The notes: generated by a model from the sequence alone, not told the origin. A stretch of 59,667 nt of DNA from Streptococcus thoraltensis DSM 12221 (GCF_000380145.1 NZ_KB904631.1:63040-122706); one strand, 5' to 3'. Shown: positions 46,365 through 54,384, numbered from the stretch's first letter. A program made the numbers and translations.

Positions 46365-47609
46365 TTAATCGTTATCCTGATCTGAGTATTTATGAACAAG
46401 GTAGTATTCGCCGTCTTTTTCTACAAAATCAAGGGCAACATAGGACAACTTAGAATCATCCGAGTCATAATCACTATAGGTGACATCTAACATTTTTGAA
46501 AAACCATTTCCATAGTTAGATAGGTGAATAAAAGCATCTTTTGGATCTCCATATTTCTTCTGAATATCAGTCCACTTACTTCCACCATCACCTGTTTCAC
46601 TATCGCCTTCTGCTAGCTCGTCATACTCTGCTTTAGTCCAATTTGATTTGTAGTTGTTATTAACTTTAACGCTTTCACTGATACCATAAGCACTACCACT
46701 AGATAAAATAAAGCGACCATCGTATTGTTTTTCAAAACGAAGACGTGCTTCCTTACGGTTTGTACCTGTTCCTGATTCGTAAGTCAAAGTCAAATCATTG
46801 CCTGAAACCTCAGCATCATTTGCCTTACCATGTTCTTTGATAATTTCTTTTAGGCTAGTCCCTTCTTTACTATCATAACCTGCAAATTTTAAGGCAGTGA
46901 AATTCTTTTCCGTCCAATCAAATTTTGCATTCTTATCAATATAGTCATTAACGTCTGTACTATCTGCTTTGTCATCATCAGCTGCATCTTTTGAATCCTT
47001 GCCATCTGACTTATCATCATTATCCGAATCATCTGCTGCATCTTTATCAGTTTTTTGACTGGTTTTTCGTTCATCAACAGTAGCTTGATTTTCTTGTGAA
47101 TTATGGAAAACCAAAGCACCCAGTGAAGAAAGAAGAACCATTCCAGCTACCGCCGTTGCAACAATAGATAAGAGCTTTCCTTGTTTCTTAAGATTTAAGA
47201 AAAGAACAACTCCAGCAAAAATGAGATTTAAGACAGAAAGCACCAAGAAAGTCACTGCAAATGGTGTTAACCAAGCTGCCAATAAGAAAATCAATGATAA
47301 AACTAATGAAACAATCGCTAAAACCATGCCAATATCAACGGATGATTTAGTAGTTCCAGTTGCAGGTTGGCTTGCACTTGGAATCTGCGAATTAACACCG
47401 CCCATTGGTTGCTTAGAAGGAGTCACTGCCTCTGTATTCTTACCTGGAGTCGCTTTTGCTGAATCCGCCTGATTCTGATGAAAACCAGCAATACTCATTA
47501 TTTGCGATGGGTCAAATCCCCCCTCCTTAGCTGCCATAAACTCATCTGCTGTTGGTTTGCGCCCCACAACAGTTTCAAATAATCCTACCCATTCTTCTTT
47601 TGTAGCCAT
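46365..47609 (-). CDS. Membrane protein with two tandem C-terminal BLIP-like repeats
   Basis: The 414-residue protein starts MATKEEWVGLFE at 47609 behind AAGGAG. A small helical N-terminal domain (1-45) is followed by a Pro/Thr/Ser linker. Three membrane helices (about 93-112, 115-139, 145-168) come next, then a strongly acidic Asp/Lys linker (about 175-225). Two repeats of about 85 residues end the protein, each with W-T-x3-(F/Y)-x2-L, a GDxxxxGG or GYDSKEG step, K-E/K-Y/H-G and a hydrophobic LRF or LDF strand. This pattern resembles BLIP-type (beta-lactamase inhibitor-like) repeats in streptococcal surface proteins. No function is known to me. Confidence 0.75.
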   Translation of the reverse strand: MATKEEWVGLFETVVGRKPTADEFMAAKEGGFDPSQIMSIAGFHQNQADSAKATPGKNTEAVTPSKQPMGGVNSQIPSASQPATGTTKSSVDIGMVLAIVSLVLSLIFLLAAWLTPFAVTFLVLSVLNLIFAGVVLFLNLKKQGKLLSIVATAVAGMVLLSSLGALVFHNSQENQATVDERKTSQKTDKDAADDSDNDDKSDGKDSKDAADDDKADSTDVNDYIDKNAKFDWTEKNFTALKFAGYDSKEGTSLKEIIKEHGKANDAEVSGNDLTLTYESGTGTNRKEARLRFEKQYDGRFILSSGSAYGISESVKVNNNYKSNWTKAEYDELAEGDSETGDGGSKWTDIQKKYGDPKDAFIHLSNYGNGFSKMLDVTYSDYDSDDSKLSYVALDFVEKDGEYYLVHKYSDQDND

Positions 47610-47695
47610 AAGTATCTCCTTTCTCTTTCCCATACATTTTATCATAATTAAAATCGTTTCCATAGATTTTTCATCAAATTTAACCGCAATTATGG

Positions 47696-47701
47696 TATAA
47701 T
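47696..47701 (+). promoter_or_regulatory. Extended -10 promoter of the cyclophilin gene
   Basis: TGG-TATAAT lies 32 bases before the ATG. A divergent extended -10 (TGA-TAAAAT) serves the minus-strand gene. Confidence 0.6.
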
Positions 47702-47733
47702 TTCACTAATTCATCCGTTAAATAGAGGTTACT

Positions 47734-48531
47734 ATGAAAAAATTATTTCTAATCAGTTTAATTGGTCTTGCTTTTTTAACAGGTTGCGACAAGGTGGAGC
47801 GAACCCTCAAGGGCGATGATTATGTCAATCAAAAAGAGGCACTGAAACAAGCCAAAGAAACCAACGAAAAATATCAAAAAGAAATCCAAAGAGCGTTGAA
47901 ATCAGGAAAAGATGCCTTTCCTCAACTATCTAACAAGGTGGCAAAAGATGAGAGTCAAGTCATCCTATCAACAAGCATGGGAGATATTAACATCAAACTT
48001 TTCCCTAAATACGCTCCACTAGCTGTGGAAAACTTTATGACCCATGCTAAAGAAGGTTACTATCATGGTCTAACTTTCCACAGAGTTATCAAAGATTTTA
48101 TGATCCAAACAGGTGACCCAAATGGTGATGGTAGTGGAGGCCAGTCAATTTGGAATGGCAAAGATGCTAAAATTGACTCAGGCACTGGTTTCAAAAATGA
48201 AATCACACCATACCTCTACAATCTTAGAGGGGCTCTTTCTATGGCCAATGCTGGAGCAGATACCAATGGTAGTCAATTTTTCATCAATCAAAATCCCAAC
48301 AACCAAGCCAATCAAATCAAAGAAGGAGACTATCCTGCTCCAATCATCGAGGCCTACAAAGATGGTGGTAATTTGAATTTAGATGGTGGCTATACCGTCT
48401 TTGGTCAAGTGATTTCTGGTATGGATGTTGTGGATAAAATCGCTGCCGTCGAAACTGGCGATGGCGACAAGCCAAAAGAAGACGTCACGATTAAAAAAAT
48501 TACGATTAAACAAGAAGCCAAAACCAACTAA
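47734..48531 (+). CDS. Lipoprotein peptidyl-prolyl isomerase (cyclophilin type)
   Basis: The 265-residue lipoprotein has a signal peptide ending in lipobox LTGC, with lipidated Cys18. A short helical spacer is followed by a cyclophilin domain (about 75-262) showing FHRVIKDFMIQTGDPNGDGSGG and NGSQFFINQNPN. It corresponds to SlrA/PpiA of streptococci, an extracytoplasmic folding helper linked to adhesion in pneumococcus. GAGGTTACT precedes the ATG. It has its own promoter and a strong shared terminator. Confidence 0.95.
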   Translation: MKKLFLISLIGLAFLTGCDKVERTLKGDDYVNQKEALKQAKETNEKYQKEIQRALKSGKDAFPQLSNKVAKDESQVILSTSMGDINIKLFPKYAPLAVENFMTHAKEGYYHGLTFHRVIKDFMIQTGDPNGDGSGGQSIWNGKDAKIDSGTGFKNEITPYLYNLRGALSMANAGADTNGSQFFINQNPNNQANQIKEGDYPAPIIEAYKDGGNLNLDGGYTVFGQVISGMDVVDKIAAVETGDGDKPKEDVTIKKITIKQEAKTN

Positions 48532-48635
48532 TACTCAGTAAAAATCAAACTGTGACTAGCCTGCTACCCACAGATATAAGGTGAGGTTATCAAGGATAGG
48601 TCAAAGATAACTTTTTGAATTGTGCACTTATCATC

Positions 48636-48687
48636 AAAAACACAGGTAGAACATGGTGTTAGGACCATGTTCTACCTGTGTTTTTTT
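48636..48687. terminator. Bidirectional terminator between cyclophilin and the metal transporter
   Basis: ACACAGGTAGAACATGGT and its perfect complement form an 18-bp stem with A and T runs at the two sides. It serves both convergent operons. Confidence 0.96.
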
Positions 48688-49534
48688 AGATTGATTTTCT
48701 CTTTGAAATGAGAACCACGATGTTTTTAACTAACAAAAGGGCTAGAAAACTAGTCAAAGCAACCACTGCCGACATGCCAGAAACTGTCACATCAAACAGC
48801 ATGCCCAAGTAATATCCCAAACTAGCCAGTAGAATGGATGAAATGAGACTAAGTGCTGTAAAATTCAGAAAAGTCTGTGCCCATAAGCTGGCTATCATGG
48901 CAGGAGCGACTAAGAAACTAATGACTGTAATAGAACCTAAACTATCAAAAGCAGCCACAATCGTCAGAGAAACCAAAAACATGAGAGAAATTTTCAGTAA
49001 CCTAATTTTTACTCCCACTAGTTTAGCCTGTGTTTTATCAAATAAATAAAGAGATAGGCGTCGAAAAAATAAGGCATAAAAGAGCATAAGAGAAAGACAA
49101 AGTATGATCCCTCTAAGTAAGGCAAACGGCAAATCCACTCCTAGAAATTGACTTCTAACAAAAGGAGCAAACAGAACTTCTCCCATCAAGACCATATCTA
49201 AATCCAGATGCACATTTCTAGCAAATAATGAAATCAGCAAGACTCCCAATGCAAAAAAGAACGTGAAAACTAAACCTGTCGCTGCATCTTGTGCAATTTT
49301 TTGACTGTGAATGGCTTCAATCACAACAATCGTCAGAACCCCAAAGACACTTGCCCCTATTAAGAGCAAGGGTGAATTTAGATCTTGTGTCAGAAAAAAG
49401 CCCAACACAATTCCCAAAAGGACTGAATGCGACAAGGCATCTGCAACCATACTTTGATTGCTAATAACTAAAATATTGCCAATCAAACTGCAAGACATAG
49501 CAATGACAATCATTATTAATAGCACTTCAGACAC
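48686..49534 (-). CDS. Metal ABC transporter permease 2 (TroD-like)
   Basis: The 282-residue ABC-3 family permease has eight or nine membrane helices. The start is GTG 49534, behind AAAGGAG at good distance; the longer upstream frame has no ribosome site. It overlaps permease 1 by 8 bases. A second permease gene is typical of TroABCD and SitABCD systems and not of PsaABC/MtsABC. Confidence 0.92.
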   Translation of the reverse strand: MSEVLLIMIVIAMSCSLIGNILVISNQSMVADALSHSVLLGIVLGFFLTQDLNSPLLLIGASVFGVLTIVVIEAIHSQKIAQDAATGLVFTFFFALGVLLISLFARNVHLDLDMVLMGEVLFAPFVRSQFLGVDLPFALLRGIILCLSLMLFYALFFRRLSLYLFDKTQAKLVGVKIRLLKISLMFLVSLTIVAAFDSLGSITVISFLVAPAMIASLWAQTFLNFTALSLISSILLASLGYYLGMLFDVTVSGMSAVVALTSFLALLLVKNIVVLISKRKSI

Positions 49535-50387
49535 GTCGATTCTCCTTTCGAATATAAGTAGACCAGAAAAAAGCAAGTCCTAAACAGCACGTCATGCAAA
49601 CAATGATGGCAGGTCCCGTAGACATACCACGGATACTAGAACTCATTAAACTCCCCAGAAAAGCTGAAGCAATTGCCATCAGACTTCCTAAAACTAAGCT
49701 TTGTTTATAGGTCTTTCCTAAGAGTAAACCAAAGACACTCGGTGCAATTAAGAAACTACTCATTAATATGGCACCTACCACCTTCAAACCAACGGCAATT
49801 AAGGCTGTCATCAAAATAACTTGACCTCCTTTTATCAAGCTTAGCGGTAGACCACTAACTTGGGCAAAGCCTTCATCGAAGAGATAAAGGGTTAAACGCT
49901 GGAAAAAACAAAAGAAAAGTCCTAATGATAAAAGAGAAACGCCTAAAATCAAATAAATATCTGATTTCTGAATAAAGGCAGCCTGACCAAATAAATAAGT
50001 CTGCAGTCCAGCCTGAGAAGCGTTTTGGTAATGAGGATTGCCTTGAAGAAGGTTCTTAAGTACCATCCCTAAGCCAAAAAACGAGGCTGATACTAAGGAT
50101 AGAGCATTGACAAAGCTCTGCTTACTATAAGTGTTAATGATGTAAATCAACCCATAAGAGACTAGGCCTGTCACCATCGCTCCCAGCATCAGAAGTAACG
50201 GATTGCGCGATTCAAAAACCATAAAGGCTAAGATAACCCCCGGATAGGAAGCGTGACCAATAGCATCGCCAATAAGACTTTGGCGTTTCAAGACACTAAG
50301 CGAACCTAGCAAACTGGAGGCGAGTGCAAAAACCGATGTTCCAAAGGCTACAGTTAAAAAAGAATAGTCCATCAAAACAGATAGCAT
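49527..50387 (-). CDS. Metal ABC transporter permease 1 (TroC-like)
   Basis: The 286-residue ABC-3 family permease begins one base after the ATPase stop, with AAGGAGG inside the 3' end of the ATPase gene. The motif GDAIGHASYPGVILAF near residue 40 is the conserved helix of the family. With permease 2 it would form a heterodimeric channel for Mn or Zn. Confidence 0.92.
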   Translation of the reverse strand: MLSVLMDYSFLTVAFGTSVFALASSLLGSLSVLKRQSLIGDAIGHASYPGVILAFMVFESRNPLLLMLGAMVTGLVSYGLIYIINTYSKQSFVNALSLVSASFFGLGMVLKNLLQGNPHYQNASQAGLQTYLFGQAAFIQKSDIYLILGVSLLSLGLFFCFFQRLTLYLFDEGFAQVSGLPLSLIKGGQVILMTALIAVGLKVVGAILMSSFLIAPSVFGLLLGKTYKQSLVLGSLMAIASAFLGSLMSSSIRGMSTGPAIIVCMTCCLGLAFFWSTYIRKENRRV

Positions 50388-50388
50388 C

Positions 50389-51147
50389 TCAAACCTCCTT
50401 ACTTGATTTCAAAAATGGTGACTCTGATATGGCTTGATAGGTCGCTTGATAATTTTCTTGCGTCAAGACTCGCTCTATGTCTCCTTGATCAATCGTTCTT
50501 CTGTTTAGCCAAACAAGGTAATCAAAATAATTCCTCACGCTTTGCAGATCATGGTGAATAACGACTGAAGTTTTCTTCTCTTTTTGAAAATCACAAAGAA
50601 TGTCCATAATCTTCTGTTCTGTCTTGATGTCTACACCTGCCAGCGGCTCATCCATCAGATATAATTCTGCTTCTTGAGCCAAGGCTCTAGCTAAGAATAC
50701 CCGTTGTCTCTGTCCGCCAGATAGTTGGTCAATCTGACGTTTTTGTAAATCTAACAAATCCAATTTTTCTAGAGCAAGTAAGGTTGCTTCCTTGTCTTTT
50801 TTCCCAGGTTTCTTAAACCAGTTTCCAATCAAGGAGTATCGCCCCATCAAAACAATATCAAAAACCCTTGCTGGAAATTGCCAATTCACTTGACTCGCTT
50901 GGGGAATATAAGCAACTTTTTGGGCTAACCACTGAGTAGAAGGCTGGTCATTGCCAAGTAGGGAAATGTGACCAGATTGTGCCTTCTCCAACTGAAGAAT
51001 ACTCTTAAATAAAGTTGACTTCCCAGCCCCATTTGGACCAACAATAGCCGTACGACTCCCCTTAGGAATCTCCAAGTCTAGGTGAGAGAGGGCTTGATTT
51101 GATTGATAAGATACAGATAAATCCTTAATCTGAATAGCTGTTTCCAT
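50389..51147 (-). CDS. Metal ABC transporter ATPase (TroB-like)
   Basis: The 252-residue ATPase has Walker A GPNGAGKST near residues 37-45, LSGGQRQRVFLARAL and Walker B LYLMDEPLAGVD. The ATG has no clear ribosome site. It follows a 144-base intercistronic gap with two hairpins, including GCACTCT/AGAGTGC just before the start. That gap may lower ATPase expression relative to the binding protein. Confidence 0.94.
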   Translation of the reverse strand: METAIQIKDLSVSYQSNQALSHLDLEIPKGSRTAIVGPNGAGKSTLFKSILQLEKAQSGHISLLGNDQPSTQWLAQKVAYIPQASQVNWQFPARVFDIVLMGRYSLIGNWFKKPGKKDKEATLLALEKLDLLDLQKRQIDQLSGGQRQRVFLARALAQEAELYLMDEPLAGVDIKTEQKIMDILCDFQKEKKTSVVIHHDLQSVRNYFDYLVWLNRRTIDQGDIERVLTQENYQATYQAISESPFLKSSKEV

Positions 51148-51291
51148 ACATAATAGTTAAGCACTCTTTTCAGAGTGCCCTTCCTTTCTAATGAGTTGTC
51201 GAGACGAGATGATTGTACAACTTGTTTTTTCGACGATGAGTCCAAACGGCATGACTACTTGAGAAGAAGTTGATTTTTCTCTCAATCGCTT
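51148..51291 (-). other. Intercistronic region with hairpins between binding protein and ATPase
   Basis: On the minus strand TTGAGAGAA pairs with TTCTCAA right after the lipoprotein stop, and GCACTCT/AGAGTGC lies close to the ATPase start. Neither has a good T-run, so mRNA stabilisation or processing is more likely than termination. Confidence 0.5.
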
Positions 51292-52230
51292 TTATTTTAA
51301 TGATTCCACGATAAGGTTGGTGTTGTGTTTGTACATGTCGATATAAGTATCTCCATCTTGCCCATCAGGTGCAAGAGAATCTGAGAAAAGTTCTTTACCG
51401 TGCCCAGTCACAACGGCAACTTTACCACCCTTAGCAGCAACAGCTTCCTGTAATTTTTTCATGCGTTCAGGGTTTGTTGTTGACTCAGTAAAGATTGCTT
51501 TGATGTGGTGTTCATTAATCAAGTTAACAGTTTCCATCATGTCACTGTTTGCCACTTCAGAATCGGTGCTGACACCCTGTGGCGCATATAGGGTGAAGTC
51601 ATAACGACGAGCAAAATAATTAAAGGCATCGTGTGGCGTTACCAAGTAACGACTTTCTTTTGGAATGACGGACAAGGCTTCCTTATTCCATTGGTCCAAC
51701 TCGTCTAAGTCTGAGAGGTATTCTTTTGTGTTTTTAGCAATCTCTTTTTTATGCTCGGGTACCAGTGACTTAAGCTCTTTAGAGGCTTCCTTGACTGCCT
51801 TTTTATACAAGTCAATATCAAACCAAAAGTGAGGGTCTACTACTTTTTCACCATCTTCATCCATGGTTCCAATATCTTCTTTTGAAAATCCTTTAGTAAC
51901 AGCACTACCTTTAGATTCTAAGGCATCCACCATTTTTCCTTCGAAGTGTAAACCATGATACAAGACCAAATCAGCTTTTTGTAGTTTCTTCAAATCACTT
52001 GATTTGGCAACATAAAGGTGTGGGTCTTCACCAGCAGGAATAATCAATTCACGTTTGACATAGTCACCTGCTAACTGTTTTACCATATCATTTAGAAAAG
52101 AGGTTGTAACTGTAACAACTGGTTGCTTATGCTTAGAACCTGACGCTTGACTACTCTCTTTTGAGCTACAAGCTGTCAAACCGACAAAAACCAAACCTAA
52201 CAGCAATAGGCTTTTTAGTATTTTTTTCAT
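51292..52230 (-). CDS. Metal-binding lipoprotein (TroA-like)
   Basis: The 312-residue cluster A-I solute-binding protein has lipobox LTAC with Cys21. The metal ligands are His71 (EDPH), His134 (DPHFWF), His200 (VTPHDAF) and probably Asp292 or Asp294. The third ligand is His, as in TroA/ZnuA-type proteins, and not Glu as in PsaA/MtsA. Zinc or dual Zn/Mn specificity is therefore as likely as Mn. AAGGAG precedes ATG 52230. It heads the operon and is divergent from a DtxR-family regulator. Confidence 0.93.
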   Translation of the reverse strand: MKKILKSLLLLGLVFVGLTACSSKESSQASGSKHKQPVVTVTTSFLNDMVKQLAGDYVKRELIIPAGEDPHLYVAKSSDLKKLQKADLVLYHGLHFEGKMVDALESKGSAVTKGFSKEDIGTMDEDGEKVVDPHFWFDIDLYKKAVKEASKELKSLVPEHKKEIAKNTKEYLSDLDELDQWNKEALSVIPKESRYLVTPHDAFNYFARRYDFTLYAPQGVSTDSEVANSDMMETVNLINEHHIKAIFTESTTNPERMKKLQEAVAAKGGKVAVVTGHGKELFSDSLAPDGQDGDTYIDMYKHNTNLIVESLK

Positions 52231-52261
52231 CAAAAAACTCCTTAAATATGTTTATTAAATA

Positions 52262-52279
52262 AATTAGGTATACTTAATT
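52262..52279. promoter_or_regulatory. Operator-like palindrome in the tro leader
   Basis: AATTAGGTATACTTAATT is a near-perfect 18-bp palindrome close to the tro start. TATACTTAATT recurs at 52337-52347 over the regulator promoter, as expected for DtxR-family control of both genes. Confidence 0.7.
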
Positions 52280-52310
52280 TTATAAATAGCTTACCCTTTT
52301 ATCTTCATTT

Positions 52311-52332
52311 TGTCAACAATTTTCCGAAAATT
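52311..52332. promoter_or_regulatory. tro -35 and near-consensus CodY box
   Basis: TTGACA of the tro promoter (52311-52316, minus) abuts AATTTTCCGAAAATT (52318-52332). That is 14 of 15 matches to the CodY consensus AATTTTCWGAAAATT. Confidence 0.65.
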
Positions 52333-52336
52333 TTGC

Positions 52337-52363
52337 TATACTTAATTCAACATATGAATTAAG
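52337..52363 (+). promoter_or_regulatory. mtsR-like promoter with inverted repeat
   Basis: Extended -10 TGC-TATACT is followed by CTTAATTC, seven bases, GAATTAAG, a perfect inverted repeat overlapping the -10. It probably mediates autoregulation. Confidence 0.65.
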
Positions 52364-52374
52364 AAAGTAGTAAT

Positions 52375-53022
52375 ATGACTCCAAATAAAGAAGATTACCT
52401 CAAACGCATTTATGAATTAGGTGAACACAATGCTAAGATTACCAACAAAGAAATTGCAGCACAAATGAACGTTTCGCCACCAGCTGCTTCTGAAATGGTC
52501 AAAAAAATGATCCAAGAAAACTGGATCACAAAAGACAAAAAAAAAGGTTATCTTGTTACTGAAAAAGGGATGCGCCTAGTCTCCAAACTTTATCGCAAAC
52601 ACCGCTTGATTGAGCTATTTTTAATTAAGAACCTCAGTTACAGCTTTAAGGAAGTACACGAAGAAGCCGAAATTTTAGAACACAGCGTTTCTGATAAATT
52701 TATCGATCGTTTAGAAAAAATCCTTGATTTCCCTGAGACCTGCCCTCATGGAGGTAGTATCCCCCGAAAAGATGAAAGTCTCAATGAAGTCTATACTAAC
52801 CGATTAGCTGACGTCACTGAATTAGGCACCTATAGTCTCAGAAGACATCATGACCAACTTGAACTTCTAAATTACCTTGAAGAAAATCAACTCTCACTAT
52901 CCGACAGATTTGAACTTGAAAAAATAGATACCTTTACGCAAACCATGACTATTCGTATGGACCAAAAAAGACTTATTCTCCCATCAATAGTCACTGAACA
53001 ATTATTTGTTGAAAAATGTTAA
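52375..53022 (+). CDS. mtsR: DtxR-family metal-dependent regulator (MtsR/TroR-like)
   Basis: The 215-residue repressor has a winged helix-turn-helix (1-62, MTPNKEDYLKRIYELG...VSPPAASEMVKKM) and a dimerisation and metal-binding domain (about 65-140, with EEAEILEHSVS and CPHGGSIP). A C-terminal SH3-like domain follows. Such proteins repress Mn, Fe or Zn uptake when metal is plentiful. It is divergent from the tro operon, with matching operator sequences in the shared region. The symbol is by position and family; troR or scaR would be equally fair. Confidence 0.93.
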   Translation: MTPNKEDYLKRIYELGEHNAKITNKEIAAQMNVSPPAASEMVKKMIQENWITKDKKKGYLVTEKGMRLVSKLYRKHRLIELFLIKNLSYSFKEVHEEAEILEHSVSDKFIDRLEKILDFPETCPHGGSIPRKDESLNEVYTNRLADVTELGTYSLRRHHDQLELLNYLEENQLSLSDRFELEKIDTFTQTMTIRMDQKRLILPSIVTEQLFVEKC

Positions 53023-53050
53023 AAATCCTATTTCAAATGAAATAAAATGT

Positions 53051-53093
53051 CAGGTTGAAGAAAAAGTCCATTTTAGACAGATTCTTCAACCTG
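53051..53093. terminator. Hairpin between the regulator and the small-gene cluster
   Basis: CAGGTTGAAGAA and TTCTTCAACCTG form a 12-bp perfect stem between convergent genes. T-runs are short, so termination strength is uncertain. Confidence 0.65.
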
Positions 53094-53104
53094 TTTAGGT
53101 TTCT

Positions 53105-53245
53105 TTAGGATACCATACCAGCTACAAACCCAAATGAATTTAAAGAGGTTTCAGAAGAATTACTGTAGTCATGATTTTTATTTTTAAAAGTATCAGGTAA
53201 ATAATCAAGCTCTTGTCTATGTTTCTCTTCTGTTATTTTGTACAT
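53105..53245 (-). CDS. Small protein C of unknown function (46 residues)
   Basis: This frame starts at ATG 53245 with GAGAGGAATGAG upstream and overlaps the preceding small gene by 29 bases. The peptide is hydrophilic and starts MYKITEEKHRQELDYLPD, with an Asn/Ser-rich middle and a short nonpolar end (FGFVAGMVS). I recognise no family. The overlap and the ribosome site support it as real. Confidence 0.45.
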   Translation of the reverse strand: MYKITEEKHRQELDYLPDTFKNKNHDYSNSSETSLNSFGFVAGMVS

Positions 53246-53381
53246 CAGTCTCATTCCTCTCTAGTATAGATAAAACATCTTCCATAAAAGAGTCTACAGA
53301 TAAAATATTGTAAGTAAATGCTAAATATTTAACCTCTTTTTCAACTTCTAGATAGTCAATATATATACCTTTAGTTTCCAT
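53217..53381 (-). CDS. Small protein B of unknown function (54 residues)
   Basis: It starts at ATG 53381, three bases after small protein A ends, so coupling is likely because there is no strong ribosome site. It is mainly helical and acidic: METKGIYIDYLEVEKEVKYL, then DSFMEDVLSILERN, ending basic (NNRRET). No family is recognised. Confidence 0.45.
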   Translation of the reverse strand: METKGIYIDYLEVEKEVKYLAFTYNILSVDSFMEDVLSILERNETDVQNNRRET

Positions 53382-53384
53382 AAT

Positions 53385-53489
53385 TCACATATTAATCCAG
53401 TCAATAAGGGCTTTTACACCAACTACCAAAACAAAAATATTTGCTATAACGAATCCTATATATAATATTAACATAAATAACTCTAACAT
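53385..53489 (-). CDS. Small hydrophobic membrane peptide A (34 residues)
   Basis: It starts at ATG 53489 with an ideal AGGAGG seven bases upstream. It is almost entirely one membrane helix (MLELFMLILYIGFVIANIFV to GVKALIDWINM), with Lys26 and Asp30 towards the C-terminus. It could be a bacteriocin-like peptide, holin-like toxin or regulatory membrane peptide; no family is recognised. Confidence 0.55.
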   Translation of the reverse strand: MLELFMLILYIGFVIANIFVLVVGVKALIDWINM

Positions 53490-53499
53490 TATAAACCTC

Positions 53500-53685
53500 C
53501 TATGCTTCCACTACTGGAAAATGAATATCACCAATTACCAAAGAACCTACACTGTAGTAGAATCTACCGTTACCATTATCTGCTTCGCATTCCGCTAAGG
53601 CTATTTGATTTTGATTATGGAAAATGGTAACTATGTTTGTACTAGAATAAGTTAAAGAGGATGGACTTAATCCAACCTCTTTTCG
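53500..53685 (-). pseudogene. Start-less reading frame continuing after pfs
   Basis: An open frame of 61 codons follows the pfs stop codon in the same frame and ends at TAG 53500-53502, which overlaps the AGGAGG of peptide A. It has no ATG, GTG or TTG start. The peptide (IVTIFHNQNQIALAECEADN...YYSVGSLVIGDIHFPVVEA) looks protein-like, so it may be the 3' remnant of a gene that was joined here. Confidence 0.35.
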
Positions 53686-54375
53686 TTACAATTTTTCAAG
53701 AAATGCTACTAATATCTCAGCTGATTTCTTTCCTGCCTCAATAATAAACTCATCAAAGGTGATATTGGCATCGTGTGCTGCTGTATCGCTCATCGAACGA
53801 ACAACGATAAAGGGTTTGCCACAAGCTGTTGCTGCTTGAGCAATGGCTGCGCCCTCCATCTCAACAGCTAAGACTTGAGGAAAGTAACCTTTAATAGCAT
53901 CAATCTTGTCTTGACCAGCAATAAAGCTATCACCAGTAGCAATCAAACCAACTTGAGCATTGACATCAGCTTTCTTTAAGACATCTTGGAAAACCGACAC
54001 AAATTGACCATCAGATTCAAAATAGAGGGGCTGCATGGACATCTGCCCGTAATCATAGCCAAAAGCTGTCAAATCAACATCATGGTAAATTAACTTGTCA
54101 GCTACAACCACATCACCAATAGCTAAACCTTTCGCTACTGCGCCAGCTGAACCGGTATTAATGACAGCATCTACTTGAAAGTGATCCGCCAAGATAGCCA
54201 CTGACATGGCAGACATGACTTTTCCAACACCTGATTGAACCAAGACCAGGTCGTGATTTCCCAGATGTCCGGTGTAATAGGTATTTCCGAGAACCCGTTC
54301 CTCAGTTTTATCCATAAGTTTTTCCACTAGAAGACGCAGTTCCTGCTCCATAGCGGCAATAATTCCAATTTTCAT
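53686..54375 (-). CDS. pfs: 5'-methylthioadenosine/S-adenosylhomocysteine nucleosidase
   Basis: The 229-residue enzyme (also mtnN) removes adenine from MTA and SAH, feeding methionine salvage and LuxS/AI-2 synthesis. The start MKIGIIAAMEQEL, NTGSAGAV and the catalytic region VEMEGAAIAQ and MSDTAAHD are typical. It is the last gene of glmU-nudF-macP-pfs, a conserved streptococcal order. Confidence 0.96.
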   Translation of the reverse strand: MKIGIIAAMEQELRLLVEKLMDKTEERVLGNTYYTGHLGNHDLVLVQSGVGKVMSAMSVAILADHFQVDAVINTGSAGAVAKGLAIGDVVVADKLIYHDVDLTAFGYDYGQMSMQPLYFESDGQFVSVFQDVLKKADVNAQVGLIATGDSFIAGQDKIDAIKGYFPQVLAVEMEGAAIAQAATACGKPFIVVRSMSDTAAHDANITFDEFIIEAGKKSAEILVAFLEKL

Positions 54376-54384
54376 AAATACTTT

